Below, one piece after another: positions 37,667-45,734 of a DNA stretch of 64,000 bases. The notes beneath the pieces are model-generated. The model was not told where the DNA came from and searched no databases. It saw only the letters and a list, made by a program, of their open reading frames with translations. Within the stretch, counting starts at the first letter, position 1, and every line of letters starts with the position of its first letter. The position numbers were made by a program, and so were the translations under genes. This DNA is from Oceanospirillaceae bacterium. Lineage in GTDB: Bacteria > Pseudomonadota > Gammaproteobacteria > Pseudomonadales > Balneatricaceae. The stretch is taken from assembly GCA_013215505.1 (NCBI GenBank), contig JABSQZ010000012.1:62001-126000 (forward strand). Reading direction: 5' to 3'.

Positions 37667-38029
37667 TTACCTTACGACACGTTTAATGGTACTGAGCAAT
37701 TTCTCGGGATTGAAAGGTTTAACTAACCACCCCGTAGCGCCAGCAGTTTTGCCTTTTTCTTTCATCTCAGGGGAATTTTCTGTGGTAAGTATCAATATCG
37801 GAGTAAATTTAAAAGCGGCTTCTTTGCGTAGTGCCGCACAAAAAGTAATTCCGTCCATTCTTGGCATGTTGACGTCGGTCAGCACTAAATCGAACTTAGC
37901 ACCTTTCGCCTTGCTCAGTGCCTCCTGACCATCCCCCGCTTCTACCACATCAAAACCTTCATTTTTCAAGGTGAAAGTCACCATATTGCGCAGTGAAACT
38001 GAGTCGTCAACGACTAAGATTGTCGCCAT
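37667..38029 (-). CDS. cheY: Chemotaxis response regulator CheY
   Basis: 120 residues, a single receiver domain. DD at residues 8-9 and the phosphate acceptor D52 (LVLTDVNMPRMDG) are present, with the conserved lysine in GATGWLVKPFNPEKL. The frame is open upstream to 38134, but ATG 38029 is chosen because it gives the standard N-terminus MATILVVDDS and has GGGAGAA about 8 bases upstream. It lies 8 bp before cheA and 26 bp after the STAS gene. Confidence 0.93.
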   Translation of the reverse strand: MATILVVDDSVSLRNMVTFTLKNEGFDVVEAGDGQEALSKAKGAKFDLVLTDVNMPRMDGITFCAALRKEAAFKFTPILILTTENSPEMKEKGKTAGATGWLVKPFNPEKLLSTIKRVVR

Positions 38030-38055
38030 AATCTGTTCTCCCAAAGACTGTATCT

Positions 38056-38340
38056 TTAATTGCAATCCAATAGTTGTTGCTTGAGTCCGAGCTGCTCGGC
38101 GGTTGACTGCAAAGCATCGGAACAGCTCTGCCATTCAACTTGCTTGCCGTTGGCAATCACTTGCCTGACAAAAACCACCAATAACTGCACCCCTGCGGTA
38201 TCGACACGACAGAGTTTCGATCCATCGAGGGTTATCACAGAGGAAGAAGTTTCAAGATGCTCAATCAGCAAATCTTTATATTCACTGATATTATCGATTG
38301 AAAGCTCATTAGGTAGCGAGAGTATAGTATCTGAGGTCAT
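38056..38340 (-). CDS. STAS-domain protein at the head of the che operon
   Basis: About 94 residues, one STAS (anti-anti-sigma-like) domain: VITLDGSKLCRVDTAGVQLLVVFVRQV. The position normally phosphorylated in SpoIIAA-type proteins is a threonine here (DTAG). Genes of this kind often begin Pseudomonas-type che clusters, with unclear function. Two ATGs are close together (38346 and 38340); GGGA directly abuts the first and sits 6 bases before the second, so the second is preferred. Confidence 0.85.
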   Translation of the reverse strand: MTSDTILSLPNELSIDNISEYKDLLIEHLETSSSVITLDGSKLCRVDTAGVQLLVVFVRQVIANGKQVEWQSCSDALQSTAEQLGLKQQLLDCN

Positions 38341-38764
38341 GGTCATTCCCGGTTGCTATGCAGTACGGCTAATTGTGTCGCGGTTATGACACCGCTAACA
38401 ACAACAAGTTATTGTGAATAAACTGTAGTCCAGATATTTAGAAAAACCGAAAAGAAAGCAAGAATATTTTATGCAGCTATCTGTGCGGATTAAAACAGCT
38501 GTTTAAATCTGCTGCAGAAATTTGAAAATAGACTAAAGTTAGCTGATAGCTGATTTTGAGTGGAGTTCTGACAACTATGCAAATACACAGTTCTATATCA
38601 ATAAGTGATAGTAAATCAGTATTTTATAGGTTTTTTGAAAGGCTGTGATAATTGCAGGAAGGTCGCGGAAATTGCTTTTATATGAGAATAAATTTTTCTT
38701 CTTGTTACTGCTAATTGATGCAGAACAGCGCTAACTGCCCTGCATCAAAATTGCCATTTGTGTA
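38341..38764. other. Intergenic region between the che and ama clusters
   Basis: About 420 bp without a supported gene. It should contain the leftward promoter of the che operon; no clear sigma-28 (FliA-type) motif was recognised. The right end holds the hairpin at 38715-38748 that follows the aldehyde dehydrogenase. Confidence 0.5.
38715..38748 (-). terminator. Hairpin after the aldehyde dehydrogenase
   Basis: ttgatgcag and ctgcatcaa form a 9-bp stem around a 16-base loop that can itself fold on agcgct. It lies 17 bp after the aldehyde dehydrogenase stop on the minus strand. The U-tract is poor, so the terminator call is tentative. Confidence 0.45.
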
Positions 38765-40276
38765 TTACAAATCCCCAAAATCAAACTTAATCCCTTGAGC
38801 TAGCGGTAGCTCTTTAGAGTAGTTTAAGGTTGAAGTCATACGCCGCATGTAAACTTTCCAGGCATCCGAGCCACTTTCACGACCGCCGCCGGTTTCTTTT
38901 TCACCGCCAAAAGCGCCGCCAATTTCGGCACCTGAGGTACCAATATTGACGTTGGCAATGCCACAATCGCTGCCACTTTCACTGGTGAATATTTCAGCTT
39001 CCAATACATCTCTGGTAAAAATGGCCGAAGATAGGCCTTGAGGCACATCGTTTTGCCGGGCAATTGCCTCGTCCAAATCAGTATATTTAAACACATATAA
39101 GATCGGTGCAAAGGTTTCTAGCTGAACGTTGTCAACGCTGCCCTGCATCTCTACCAGTGCCGGTTTTACATAGTAGCCGTCGCGGTACTGCTGCACTAAA
39201 GTGCGCTCACCACCGGTTATCAGCCCGCCGTTTTCACTCGCGAGCTGCAGCGCGCTCTGCATATTGTCATAGGCCTGCTGATCGATTAACGGCCCCACTA
39301 AGACATTTTCATCCAGTGGGTCGCCAATCTTTATTTGCCCGTAAGCACGCTTAAGTTTTGGCACTAACTCATCATAGACATCGCTGTGCACAAAGATACG
39401 TCGGGTAGAAGTACAGCGCTGACCACAAGTGCCCACTGCGCCAAATAAGATCCCCTGAAATGCGATATTCAGGTCTGCAGAAGGTGCCACAATAATAGCG
39501 TTGTTACCGCCGAGTTCCAGCAGTGAGCGGCCAAAGCGCTCTGCCACTTGAGTACCGACTATCTTGCCCATAGCACTGCTACCTGTGGCACTAATCACTG
39601 GTACTTTTTTACTGTTGACCATTTGCGCACCCGCCTCGCGCTCGCCGACTATCACTTGGGATAGATTAGCCGGGGCATCTTCACCAAACTCAGCCATCGC
39701 CTGATCAAATATTTTCTGACAAGCCAAGGCTGTTAGTGGGGTTTTCTCTGATGGCTTCCAGATAACACTGTTACCACAGACCACCGCTAAGGCGGTATTC
39801 CAGGACCATACTGCAACCGGAAAATTAAAGGCAGAAATAATGCCGATAGGCCCCATTGGCTGCCAGTATTCACGCATTTTATGACTCGGGCGCTCCGATG
39901 CGATAGTTAAGCCGTACAACTGACGGGCCTGACCCACCGCAAAGTCACAAATATCGATCATTTCCTGAACTTCGCCCAGCCCCTCTTGATAAATTTTTCC
40001 ACACTCCAGGCTAACCAAAGACCCAAGCGCCTGTTTTTTATCGCGTAAAATATTACCTAAGAGTCGAATCAGCTCACCTCTTCGCGGCGCTGGCACATTG
40101 CGCCACTGCTTAAACGCCATCACAGAGTTGTCAATTTTCTGCTCAATCTCTGCGCTGCTGTCAATCTTGACGCTGGCGATCTGGGCGCCGTCGATCGGGC
40201 TGAAAACCTGTAGAGTACCGCTGTTTATCTGGGCGTCATTGAGCCCTAATTGTGAAAAGATTTCATCAATATTCAT
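38765..40276 (-). CDS. amaB: Aldehyde dehydrogenase, AmaB/ALDH7 type (2-aminoadipate semialdehyde dehydrogenase)
   Basis: 503 residues. NAD-dependent aldehyde dehydrogenase with the catalytic glutamate in LELGGNNAI and the catalytic cysteine in CGQRCTSTRR. The N-terminal third (SPIDGAQIASV, YWQPMGPIGIISAFNFPVAVWSWN) and the C-terminal GGEKETGGGRESGSDAWK are typical of the ALDH7/antiquitin family. In Pseudomonas this enzyme (AmaB) oxidises 2-aminoadipate semialdehyde from pipecolate during lysine breakdown. An AmaA-like oxidase is next upstream, which supports that role. Confidence 0.85.
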   Translation of the reverse strand: MNIDEIFSQLGLNDAQINSGTLQVFSPIDGAQIASVKIDSSAEIEQKIDNSVMAFKQWRNVPAPRRGELIRLLGNILRDKKQALGSLVSLECGKIYQEGLGEVQEMIDICDFAVGQARQLYGLTIASERPSHKMREYWQPMGPIGIISAFNFPVAVWSWNTALAVVCGNSVIWKPSEKTPLTALACQKIFDQAMAEFGEDAPANLSQVIVGEREAGAQMVNSKKVPVISATGSSAMGKIVGTQVAERFGRSLLELGGNNAIIVAPSADLNIAFQGILFGAVGTCGQRCTSTRRIFVHSDVYDELVPKLKRAYGQIKIGDPLDENVLVGPLIDQQAYDNMQSALQLASENGGLITGGERTLVQQYRDGYYVKPALVEMQGSVDNVQLETFAPILYVFKYTDLDEAIARQNDVPQGLSSAIFTRDVLEAEIFTSESGSDCGIANVNIGTSGAEIGGAFGGEKETGGGRESGSDAWKVYMRRMTSTLNYSKELPLAQGIKFDFGDL

Positions 40277-40362
40277 GTTTTTACCTTTAATGTTTAACGT
40301 CTATCTATTGGATATTCAGGCCAGATACAAACAAACCGGTGCGCCTCCGGCTTGTTTGTATC

Positions 40363-41634
40363 TCACCTAAGCATATGATCACTCAGATGCGATAACTGAC
40401 TACCTAGTTCATAGGCAACAGCGCGCAGCTGATTGAAACTGATTTTATTTGCGTTATTGAAGGGAATGGCCAGCTGTTGCTGACTGATTTCCCCGGTTAA
40501 GTATTTAGCTAATTCTCTGCCACAGACTGTGGCACCGGCTATGCCGCGGCCGCTGTAGCCCATTATTTGCACTACATTGTTCTCAATTTCCAGCAGTTGC
40601 GGGATATTATTACTGCTCTTGGCGATGCGACCCGACCAGGCGTATTGATACTGCAGTGGCCCGATTTCCACAAAGGTCTTAGCCACTACATGTTGACACC
40701 AACGCTTAAAGTGGCGAGCGTCACCGGTGTGAATATCTCCCACTGTGCCGATGATTAATCGCCCGGCGGCATCGGTGCGAAAAGAGCGCATCACTGCACC
40801 GCTATCCCAACAGCCATTGTTATCCGGCAGGCACCTCTGGCGCTGTTCAGCCGTCAGCGGCGCACTGGCAAATTGACAGTAATATAAGGGGGTATAGTAA
40901 GCTCGATTGTGAGTTAGATTATGTTCGTAAGCATTAGTTGCTAATACAATTTTCTCTGCAACTACGCTGCCCTTTAAAGTATTTGCCTGCACTTTATCAG
41001 CGCTTTTTTGCAAGCCAGTGACCGGGCTGTGAGTGAATATTTTAACCCCCGCCTGCAGCGCCAACTGCGCCAGTCCCCGACAGTACTTAAGTGGCTGTAA
41101 AGTGCCTGCCCGGCGATCAAAAAGCGCGCCGTAATAACCTTTTGCACGGGTTTTGTTATAAGTGGCGTCTGCGTCTAACAATTGCAGTTGAGCACCATAG
41201 CTACTCAGCTGTTCTGCCCGACGGGTTAAATAGTCAATCGCTGAAGCTTTGTGGGCCAAATGCAAAGTGCCATTGTTCAAATAATCACAATCTATCTGCG
41301 CCTCGGTGATCAATTGCTGTACATACAGCGGCGCATCGATCAGTAATTGGTTTAAGGCCCGGCCCCTTTCAATGCCGAGATGCTGCTGGGTCTGTTCCGG
41401 CATGATCCACAGCCCGGCGTTAGTCAAACCTACGTTGCGACCCGAGGCGCCATAGCCGATTTCCTGTGCTTCAAGTACCACCACATTGACCCCGGACCGG
41501 GCCAAGTGCAGCGCCGTTGACAGACCACTGAAACCTGCTCCCACCACTAACACATCGGCCTGCAAATTCTCAGCTAATGGCTCGCAGCGCAGTTCATTGT
41601 CTACCTGATGCCAGAGATTGTTTTTGTTATTCAA
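40363..41634 (-). CDS. amaA: FAD-dependent amino acid oxidase, AmaA-like (L-pipecolate oxidase)
   Basis: About 423 residues. An N-terminal dinucleotide fold (VLVVGAGFSGLSTALHLARSG) and a C-terminal GYSGRGIAGATVCGRELA place it in the DAO/GlcD-like family. Pseudomonas AmaA oxidises L-pipecolate; the adjacent AmaB-like gene supports the same step here. The start is uncertain: the frame is open to a GTG at 41682 inside the upstream gene, but TTG 41634, 10 bp after that gene's stop and behind TAGG, gives a more usual N-terminus. Confidence 0.75.
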   Translation of the reverse strand: MNNKNNLWHQVDNELRCEPLAENLQADVLVVGAGFSGLSTALHLARSGVNVVVLEAQEIGYGASGRNVGLTNAGLWIMPEQTQQHLGIERGRALNQLLIDAPLYVQQLITEAQIDCDYLNNGTLHLAHKASAIDYLTRRAEQLSSYGAQLQLLDADATYNKTRAKGYYGALFDRRAGTLQPLKYCRGLAQLALQAGVKIFTHSPVTGLQKSADKVQANTLKGSVVAEKIVLATNAYEHNLTHNRAYYTPLYYCQFASAPLTAEQRQRCLPDNNGCWDSGAVMRSFRTDAAGRLIIGTVGDIHTGDARHFKRWCQHVVAKTFVEIGPLQYQYAWSGRIAKSSNNIPQLLEIENNVVQIMGYSGRGIAGATVCGRELAKYLTGEISQQQLAIPFNNANKISFNQLRAVAYELGSQLSHLSDHMLR

Positions 41635-41644
41635 TGGGATATGC

Positions 41645-42688
41645 CTAGTTAAAACGATTGATAACAGTGACACCTGTGCCACTAAAACTATTCATGTGCG
41701 TCAATTGCAACAGTGACTGTTCTAAACTGATAGTGCTGCCTATGAGTTTTTGTGGCTGTAATTTTCCGCTTTTTATCATCGCCAATAATTGCGGATAGCG
41801 ATGCGCCTGCATCCCGTGACTGCCCATTATTTGTAACTCTTTGGCGATCACTTTATCCATGGGGATCACCGGCTGCTGATCAGCTGCCGCCATTAGCCCC
41901 ACTTGCACATGCCGGCCCCGGGTGCGCAAGTTGGCAATAGAGTTAAAACAGGTCTGGGTACTGCCGAGTGCATCAATGGACAGATGAGCGCCGCCCTGGG
42001 TGATATCGAGAACGCGGGCAACAACATCTGTATCCGCCTGTGCGTTAATGCCTATGACTGCGCCGATACTTTTGGCAAAGGCCAGCTTCTGATCGCAGAT
42101 ATCTACCGCGATAACATTGGCCCCCAAGGAGCTGGCAATCATTATCGCCGACAAACCAACCCCGCCACAGCCGTGCACGACCACCCATTCACCGGCCTGC
42201 ACTTGCCCCTGATCAACGATCGCCCGAAAAGAGGTGACAAAGCGGCATCCTAAGCTGGCGGCCGTTTCAAAGCTTAGCTCATCGGGCAACTTCACCAAAT
42301 TATTCTGCGCATAGTCAATCGCCACATACTCAGCGTATGAGCCCCAGGCGCTAAAGCCCGGCTGAAACTGATTGTCACAGACCTGCTGGTTACCACTGGC
42401 ACATTCACCGCAACTACCACAACCACAGACAAACGGCAGTGTCACTCTATCGCCAACCCGCCAGCCACTGACATTTTCCCCCACAGCTTCAATAGTACCG
42501 GCGAGTTCATGCCCCGGCACATGTGGCAGGCAAATATCCGGATCATGTCCCATCCAGCCATGCCAATCACTGCGACACAGCCCGGTCGCCCCTACTTTAA
42601 CCACAACTCCGTCATTACTGGGGCTCGGATCTGCAACATTTTCAATCGTCAATGGCTGTTTGAACTGGGTGTAAATTGCAGCTTTCAT
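41645..42688 (-). CDS. Zinc-dependent alcohol dehydrogenase, MDR family
   Basis: 347 residues. Catalytic zinc ligands are visible in [10 protein letters not shown] and PGHELAGTI, structural zinc cysteines in [17 protein letters not shown], and the NAD motif in [13 protein letters not shown]. The substrate is unknown. It is the first gene of a leftward group with the AmaA- and AmaB-like genes, so a role in lysine or pipecolate breakdown or with a related amino alcohol is possible but unproven. The ribosome region is tggagctagattt before the ATG. Confidence 0.85.
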   Translation of the reverse strand: MKAAIYTQFKQPLTIENVADPSPSNDGVVVKVGATGLCRSDWHGWMGHDPDICLPHVPGHELAGTIEAVGENVSGWRVGDRVTLPFVCGCGSCGECASGNQQVCDNQFQPGFSAWGSYAEYVAIDYAQNNLVKLPDELSFETAASLGCRFVTSFRAIVDQGQVQAGEWVVVHGCGGVGLSAIMIASSLGANVIAVDICDQKLAFAKSIGAVIGINAQADTDVVARVLDITQGGAHLSIDALGSTQTCFNSIANLRTRGRHVQVGLMAAADQQPVIPMDKVIAKELQIMGSHGMQAHRYPQLLAMIKSGKLQPQKLIGSTISLEQSLLQLTHMNSFSGTGVTVINRFN

Positions 42689-42806
42689 AAATCTAGCTCC
42701 ATAGGGGATGTTTAGGGGCTCTAAATTATTAAACTTTCAGCTTTAAAGCAATAAAGATAAGCAATTGCGCTGCTTAGTTTTCCTATAGGGGGTATAGGGA
42801 AAGGGG

Positions 42807-42841
42807 GAAGTTGGAAGTTGGAAGTTGGAAGTTGGAAGTTG
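42807..42841. repeat. Five tandem copies of a 7-base unit
   Basis: gaagttg is repeated five times without change. It lies in the intergenic region between the thioesterase terminator and the alcohol dehydrogenase promoter side. The unit is a microsatellite likely to vary in copy number. Confidence 0.85.
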
Positions 42842-42913
42842 GATAGCATAAACGAGTGATTTATTATTGTAAAAGTTGTGCACAAGAGCATATATAAATA
42901 ATACAAACTGCTG

Positions 42914-42951
42914 GATGAAAAAGGCACAAAGCGACTGAACTGCCGCTTTGT
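42914..42951 (-). terminator. Intrinsic terminator after the thioesterase gene
   Basis: On the minus strand the stem acaaagcg/cgctttgt (8 bp) with a 10-base loop is followed by tgcctttttcat, a U-rich tract. It starts 17 bp after the stop of the PaaI-like gene and ends the leftward transporter/ligase cluster. Confidence 0.75.
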
Positions 42952-42967
42952 TTAAATGCTGTTTGTT

Positions 42968-43450
42968 TTAACTCTGCATAGTCGCGGGCATTTTTATGGC
43001 GATCACCTGCCCTGTTACGCAGAGCACGCCATTGGCTGACAGTTCAATCTCAACCACAATTTTGCGCTCTTTTACTTGGCTAAAACGACCCACAAGTCGC
43101 AACTCAACTCCCATAGGGGTCGGTGCTTTAAAACTGACATTTAGTGCACCTGTAACAAAGCGCAGTGCCGGTACTGATCCCAGCTCCCTGTGGTCCATTT
43201 TGTAGGCCATGGCCGAGGCGCTGCCAGTGCCGTGGCAATCGATCAGGGATGCCAACAGGCCGCCGTAGACAAAGCCGGGGATGGCTGTGTGGTAAGGCTC
43301 TGGGGTAAAGTGCGCAATTGTCGTCTCGGACTCGTGCTCCTGTTGATGCCAATAACTTTTTAATTGGTGCCCCTGCGGGTTGTTTTTACCACAGCCAAAG
43401 CAGTGCGATAAATCATCCGGGTAGGCGTCTTGAAAGGCTCTTTGACTCAT
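42968..43450 (-). CDS. PaaI-family (hotdog) thioesterase
   Basis: 160 residues. The core PGFVYGGLLASLIDCHGTGSA is the hotdog-fold active-site helix of PaaI-type acyl-CoA thioesterases, and the N-terminal HCFGCGKNNPQG, a motif common in this subgroup, is present. It would hydrolyse an acyl-CoA or aryl-CoA. It is the last gene of the leftward cluster with the acyl ligases and ABC transporter, 17 bp after the PaaK-like gene, so it may act as a release valve for CoA esters. Confidence 0.82.
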   Translation of the reverse strand: MSQRAFQDAYPDDLSHCFGCGKNNPQGHQLKSYWHQQEHESETTIAHFTPEPYHTAIPGFVYGGLLASLIDCHGTGSASAMAYKMDHRELGSVPALRFVTGALNVSFKAPTPMGVELRLVGRFSQVKERKIVVEIELSANGVLCVTGQVIAIKMPATMQS

Positions 43451-43467
43451 CTTTTTCTGTACCTCCT

Positions 43468-44730
43468 CTACGCCAATTCGCGTATATCATCGATGACTTT
43501 GCCGTCGTCCTGTAAACTGTCAGTTGCCACCAGTTGTACTTTTCCATTGAGTTTAGTGATGTTTTTCAAACTGATAGCAATCAGTGCTGTTAACTGTTCT
43601 GCGGTATCTGCAGCCCCTTCTTCGGCCAGTACAGCACTGTCTACTTCGCAGAGCAATAACATCTGATCCTGGAATTGATGCTGGCTTACTACTAACCTGA
43701 CCTTGTTAATGGCGCCATGTTGCAGCCGTACTTTTTCAACTTGCTCGGGGTGCACAAACATGCCTTTGACTTTGGTGGTTTGATCGGCGCGGCCCATCCA
43801 GCCTTTAATGCGCATGTTGGTTCTGCCGCAGGCACTAGTGCCCTCAAGCTCCGCCGACAAATCCCCGGTGGCGAAGCGAATCAATGGATAATCGCGGTTA
43901 AAGCTGGTCACTACCACTTCACCGACTTCCCCTGCAGCCACCAATTGATTAGTCCCGGGGCGCACTATTTCCACTAGGATGTCCTCGGCGATGATCAATC
44001 CCTGATGGGGATCAGATTCATAAGCGATCAGGCCTACATCGGCTGTGGCATAAGCTTGCAGTGCTGTGATCCCCGCCTGTTTAAATTGCTCTCTTAGCTG
44101 CGGCATATAGGCTTCGCCGGTCACCAGCGCCTTGCGGATACTGGATATATCGCGGTTATTGGTCGCAGCTTTCTCCAATAAGATTTTTAAAAATGAAGGG
44201 GTGCCGCAATATCCCTCTGGGCGCAAACTTTCAATCACATCCAGTTGCTGCTCGCTCTGCCCCGGACCCGCGGCAATAACCACACAGCCGCAGGCGCGGG
44301 CACCGGAATCGAGAATAAAGCCACCGGGGGTTAAATGATAGGAGAGACAGTTTTGTACTTTATCTTTGGATCGAAAGCCCGCGGCATAAAACGCGCTGCC
44401 CATCCGCCACCAATCTTCAGTGGTGCTCTCCGGCTCATTAATCGGCCCGGGAGATTGAAAAAGCCGCCCTATCACCGCTGATGCTGCAGTCATCCCGGCA
44501 AGTGGCGCTCGTTCGGCCTGCAGCTTAATTAACGCGGATTTGCGGGTAACCGGGAGTGTAGCCAACATCTGTCGAGAATTTATCTCGCTGGCCTCTATAT
44601 CAGCTAAGGTTTGCGCGTAGTAGTCGCACTGTGTTTTTGCATATTGGATAAAGTCTGCAAGGCGCGAACACAAATTTTTTTCGCGATCACTGCTGTTTTG
44701 GTTTTCTTTACTGCTAAAAAATTGACTCAT
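43468..44730 (-). CDS. PaaK-like AMP-dependent acyl-CoA ligase
   Basis: 420 residues, phenylacetate-CoA-ligase family. Visible regions are LPVTRKSALIKLQAERAPLAG, SPGPINEPE in the P-loop position, YATADVGLIAYES, and RFATGDLSAELEG near the hinge with GWMGRADQTTKVKGMFVHPEQV. It would join a carboxylic acid to CoA. Position in a transporter cluster suggests the imported acid as substrate; its identity cannot be read from sequence. Confidence 0.82.
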   Translation of the reverse strand: MSQFFSSKENQNSSDREKNLCSRLADFIQYAKTQCDYYAQTLADIEASEINSRQMLATLPVTRKSALIKLQAERAPLAGMTAASAVIGRLFQSPGPINEPESTTEDWWRMGSAFYAAGFRSKDKVQNCLSYHLTPGGFILDSGARACGCVVIAAGPGQSEQQLDVIESLRPEGYCGTPSFLKILLEKAATNNRDISSIRKALVTGEAYMPQLREQFKQAGITALQAYATADVGLIAYESDPHQGLIIAEDILVEIVRPGTNQLVAAGEVGEVVVTSFNRDYPLIRFATGDLSAELEGTSACGRTNMRIKGWMGRADQTTKVKGMFVHPEQVEKVRLQHGAINKVRLVVSQHQFQDQMLLLCEVDSAVLAEEGAADTAEQLTALIAISLKNITKLNGKVQLVATDSLQDDGKVIDDIRELA

Positions 44731-44787
44731 AGTCTCTCTGATACTCTGGCACTTAGCGGGTAGACTTTAGTTATTGATTGCTCTGGT

Positions 44788-45609
44788 TTATAACCAGCGC
44801 TTACGGCGCTTGTAGGATTTTAAATTCTTAAAGCTTTTACGCTCCTCGTTGCCGCCGCCTAAATAGAATTCTTTAACATCTTCGTTGTTCATCAACTGCT
44901 CGGCATTGCCATCCAGGACGATTTTACCCGACTCCATAATGTAGCCGTAATCCGCCGCGCGTAGCGCATAGTTGGCATTTTGCTCGACCAACAACATGGT
45001 GATGCCCTGATCCTTATTGATCTTTTTGATAATGCCAAAAACTTCTTTGACCAGCAGTGGTGACAACCCCATGGAGGGTTCATCCAGGCAGATCATTTTT
45101 GGCCTGGCCATTAAGGCCCGCCCTATCGCTAACATTTGCTGCTCACCGCCGGACAAATAACCGGCCAATCCAGTGCGCTCTTTTAATCTTGGAAAGTAGT
45201 GAAACACCATCTCGATGTCTGACTTTATGTTGTTATCATTACGGGTGTAGGCACCGAGTTTTAAATTTTCGATCGAGGTCATGTCCTCAATGATGCGCCG
45301 CCCTTCCATTACCTGGAAGATGCCGGTGCGGACAATTTCATCGGCCATTTTTTTGTCGATGCGCTCGCCCATAAAATGAATATCACCGCGAGTCACTTCG
45401 CCATTTTCAGTTCTCAACAGCCCTGAAATCGCTTTTAGGGTAGTCGATTTACCTGCGCCGTTAGGTCCCAACAAAGTGACTACCTGGCCTTCAGGTACTT
45501 CCAGTGAGACCCCGCGAAGCACTTGAATCACTTCATCATAAACCACTTCAATATTGTTAACGGTTAATAGCGGCGTTGCGCTCTGTGCTTTAATAGCGGC
45601 TTTTGACAT
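44788..45609 (-). CDS. ABC transporter ATP-binding protein, LivF type, with basic C-terminal tail
   Basis: 273 residues. Walker A GPNGAGKSTT, signature YLSGGEQQML and Walker B MICLDEPSMGLSP are all intact. It matches LivF of branched-chain amino acid systems, but the last 20 residues form an extra tail ending in SYKRRKRWL, strongly basic and absent from classic LivF. It is separated from the binding-protein gene by 125 bp with two hairpins, so it may have its own expression level. Confidence 0.88.
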   Translation of the reverse strand: MSKAAIKAQSATPLLTVNNIEVVYDEVIQVLRGVSLEVPEGQVVTLLGPNGAGKSTTLKAISGLLRTENGEVTRGDIHFMGERIDKKMADEIVRTGIFQVMEGRRIIEDMTSIENLKLGAYTRNDNNIKSDIEMVFHYFPRLKERTGLAGYLSGGEQQMLAIGRALMARPKMICLDEPSMGLSPLLVKEVFGIIKKINKDQGITMLLVEQNANYALRAADYGYIMESGKIVLDGNAEQLMNNEDVKEFYLGGGNEERKSFKNLKSYKRRKRWL

Positions 45610-45628
45610 AAATACTCCGTTTTTCTTA

Positions 45629-45668
45629 GATAAAAACTGCCGCTAAATCCCATCTGCAAATAGCGGCA
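45629..45668 (-). terminator. Intrinsic terminator between the binding-protein gene and the livF-like gene
   Basis: On the minus strand the stem tgccgcta/tagcggca (8 bp) is followed directly by gtttttatct. It lies about 67 bp after the substrate-binding protein stop and 20 bp before the next start. It would cut most readthrough and leave the binding protein more abundant than downstream products. Confidence 0.7.
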
Positions 45669-45693
45669 AGTTTCTTAACACTGTCATTCTCTA

Positions 45694-45718
45694 CGACTGC
45701 CCGTTAATTGGGCAGTCG
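45694..45718 (-). terminator. Hairpin directly after the substrate-binding protein gene
   Basis: cgactgccc and gggcagtcg form a perfect 9-bp stem with a 7-base loop, 16 bp after the stop. No U-tract follows, so it is more likely an mRNA-protecting stem than a terminator. Confidence 0.55.
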
Positions 45719-45734
45719 CCTGGGTCACTCGCTA

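Noticed and set aside
41635-41682. GTG start of the AmaA-like gene inside the alcohol dehydrogenase 3' end
   Set aside because: It would overlap the upstream gene by 38 bp and add 16 residues before the usual N-terminus. A TTG 10 bp after the upstream stop is more plausible, though not proven.
42721-42927. Minus-strand frame reading repeated SNFQLPT-type residues
   Set aside because: The apparent repeat peptide is only the 7-base microsatellite translated; there is no start signal.
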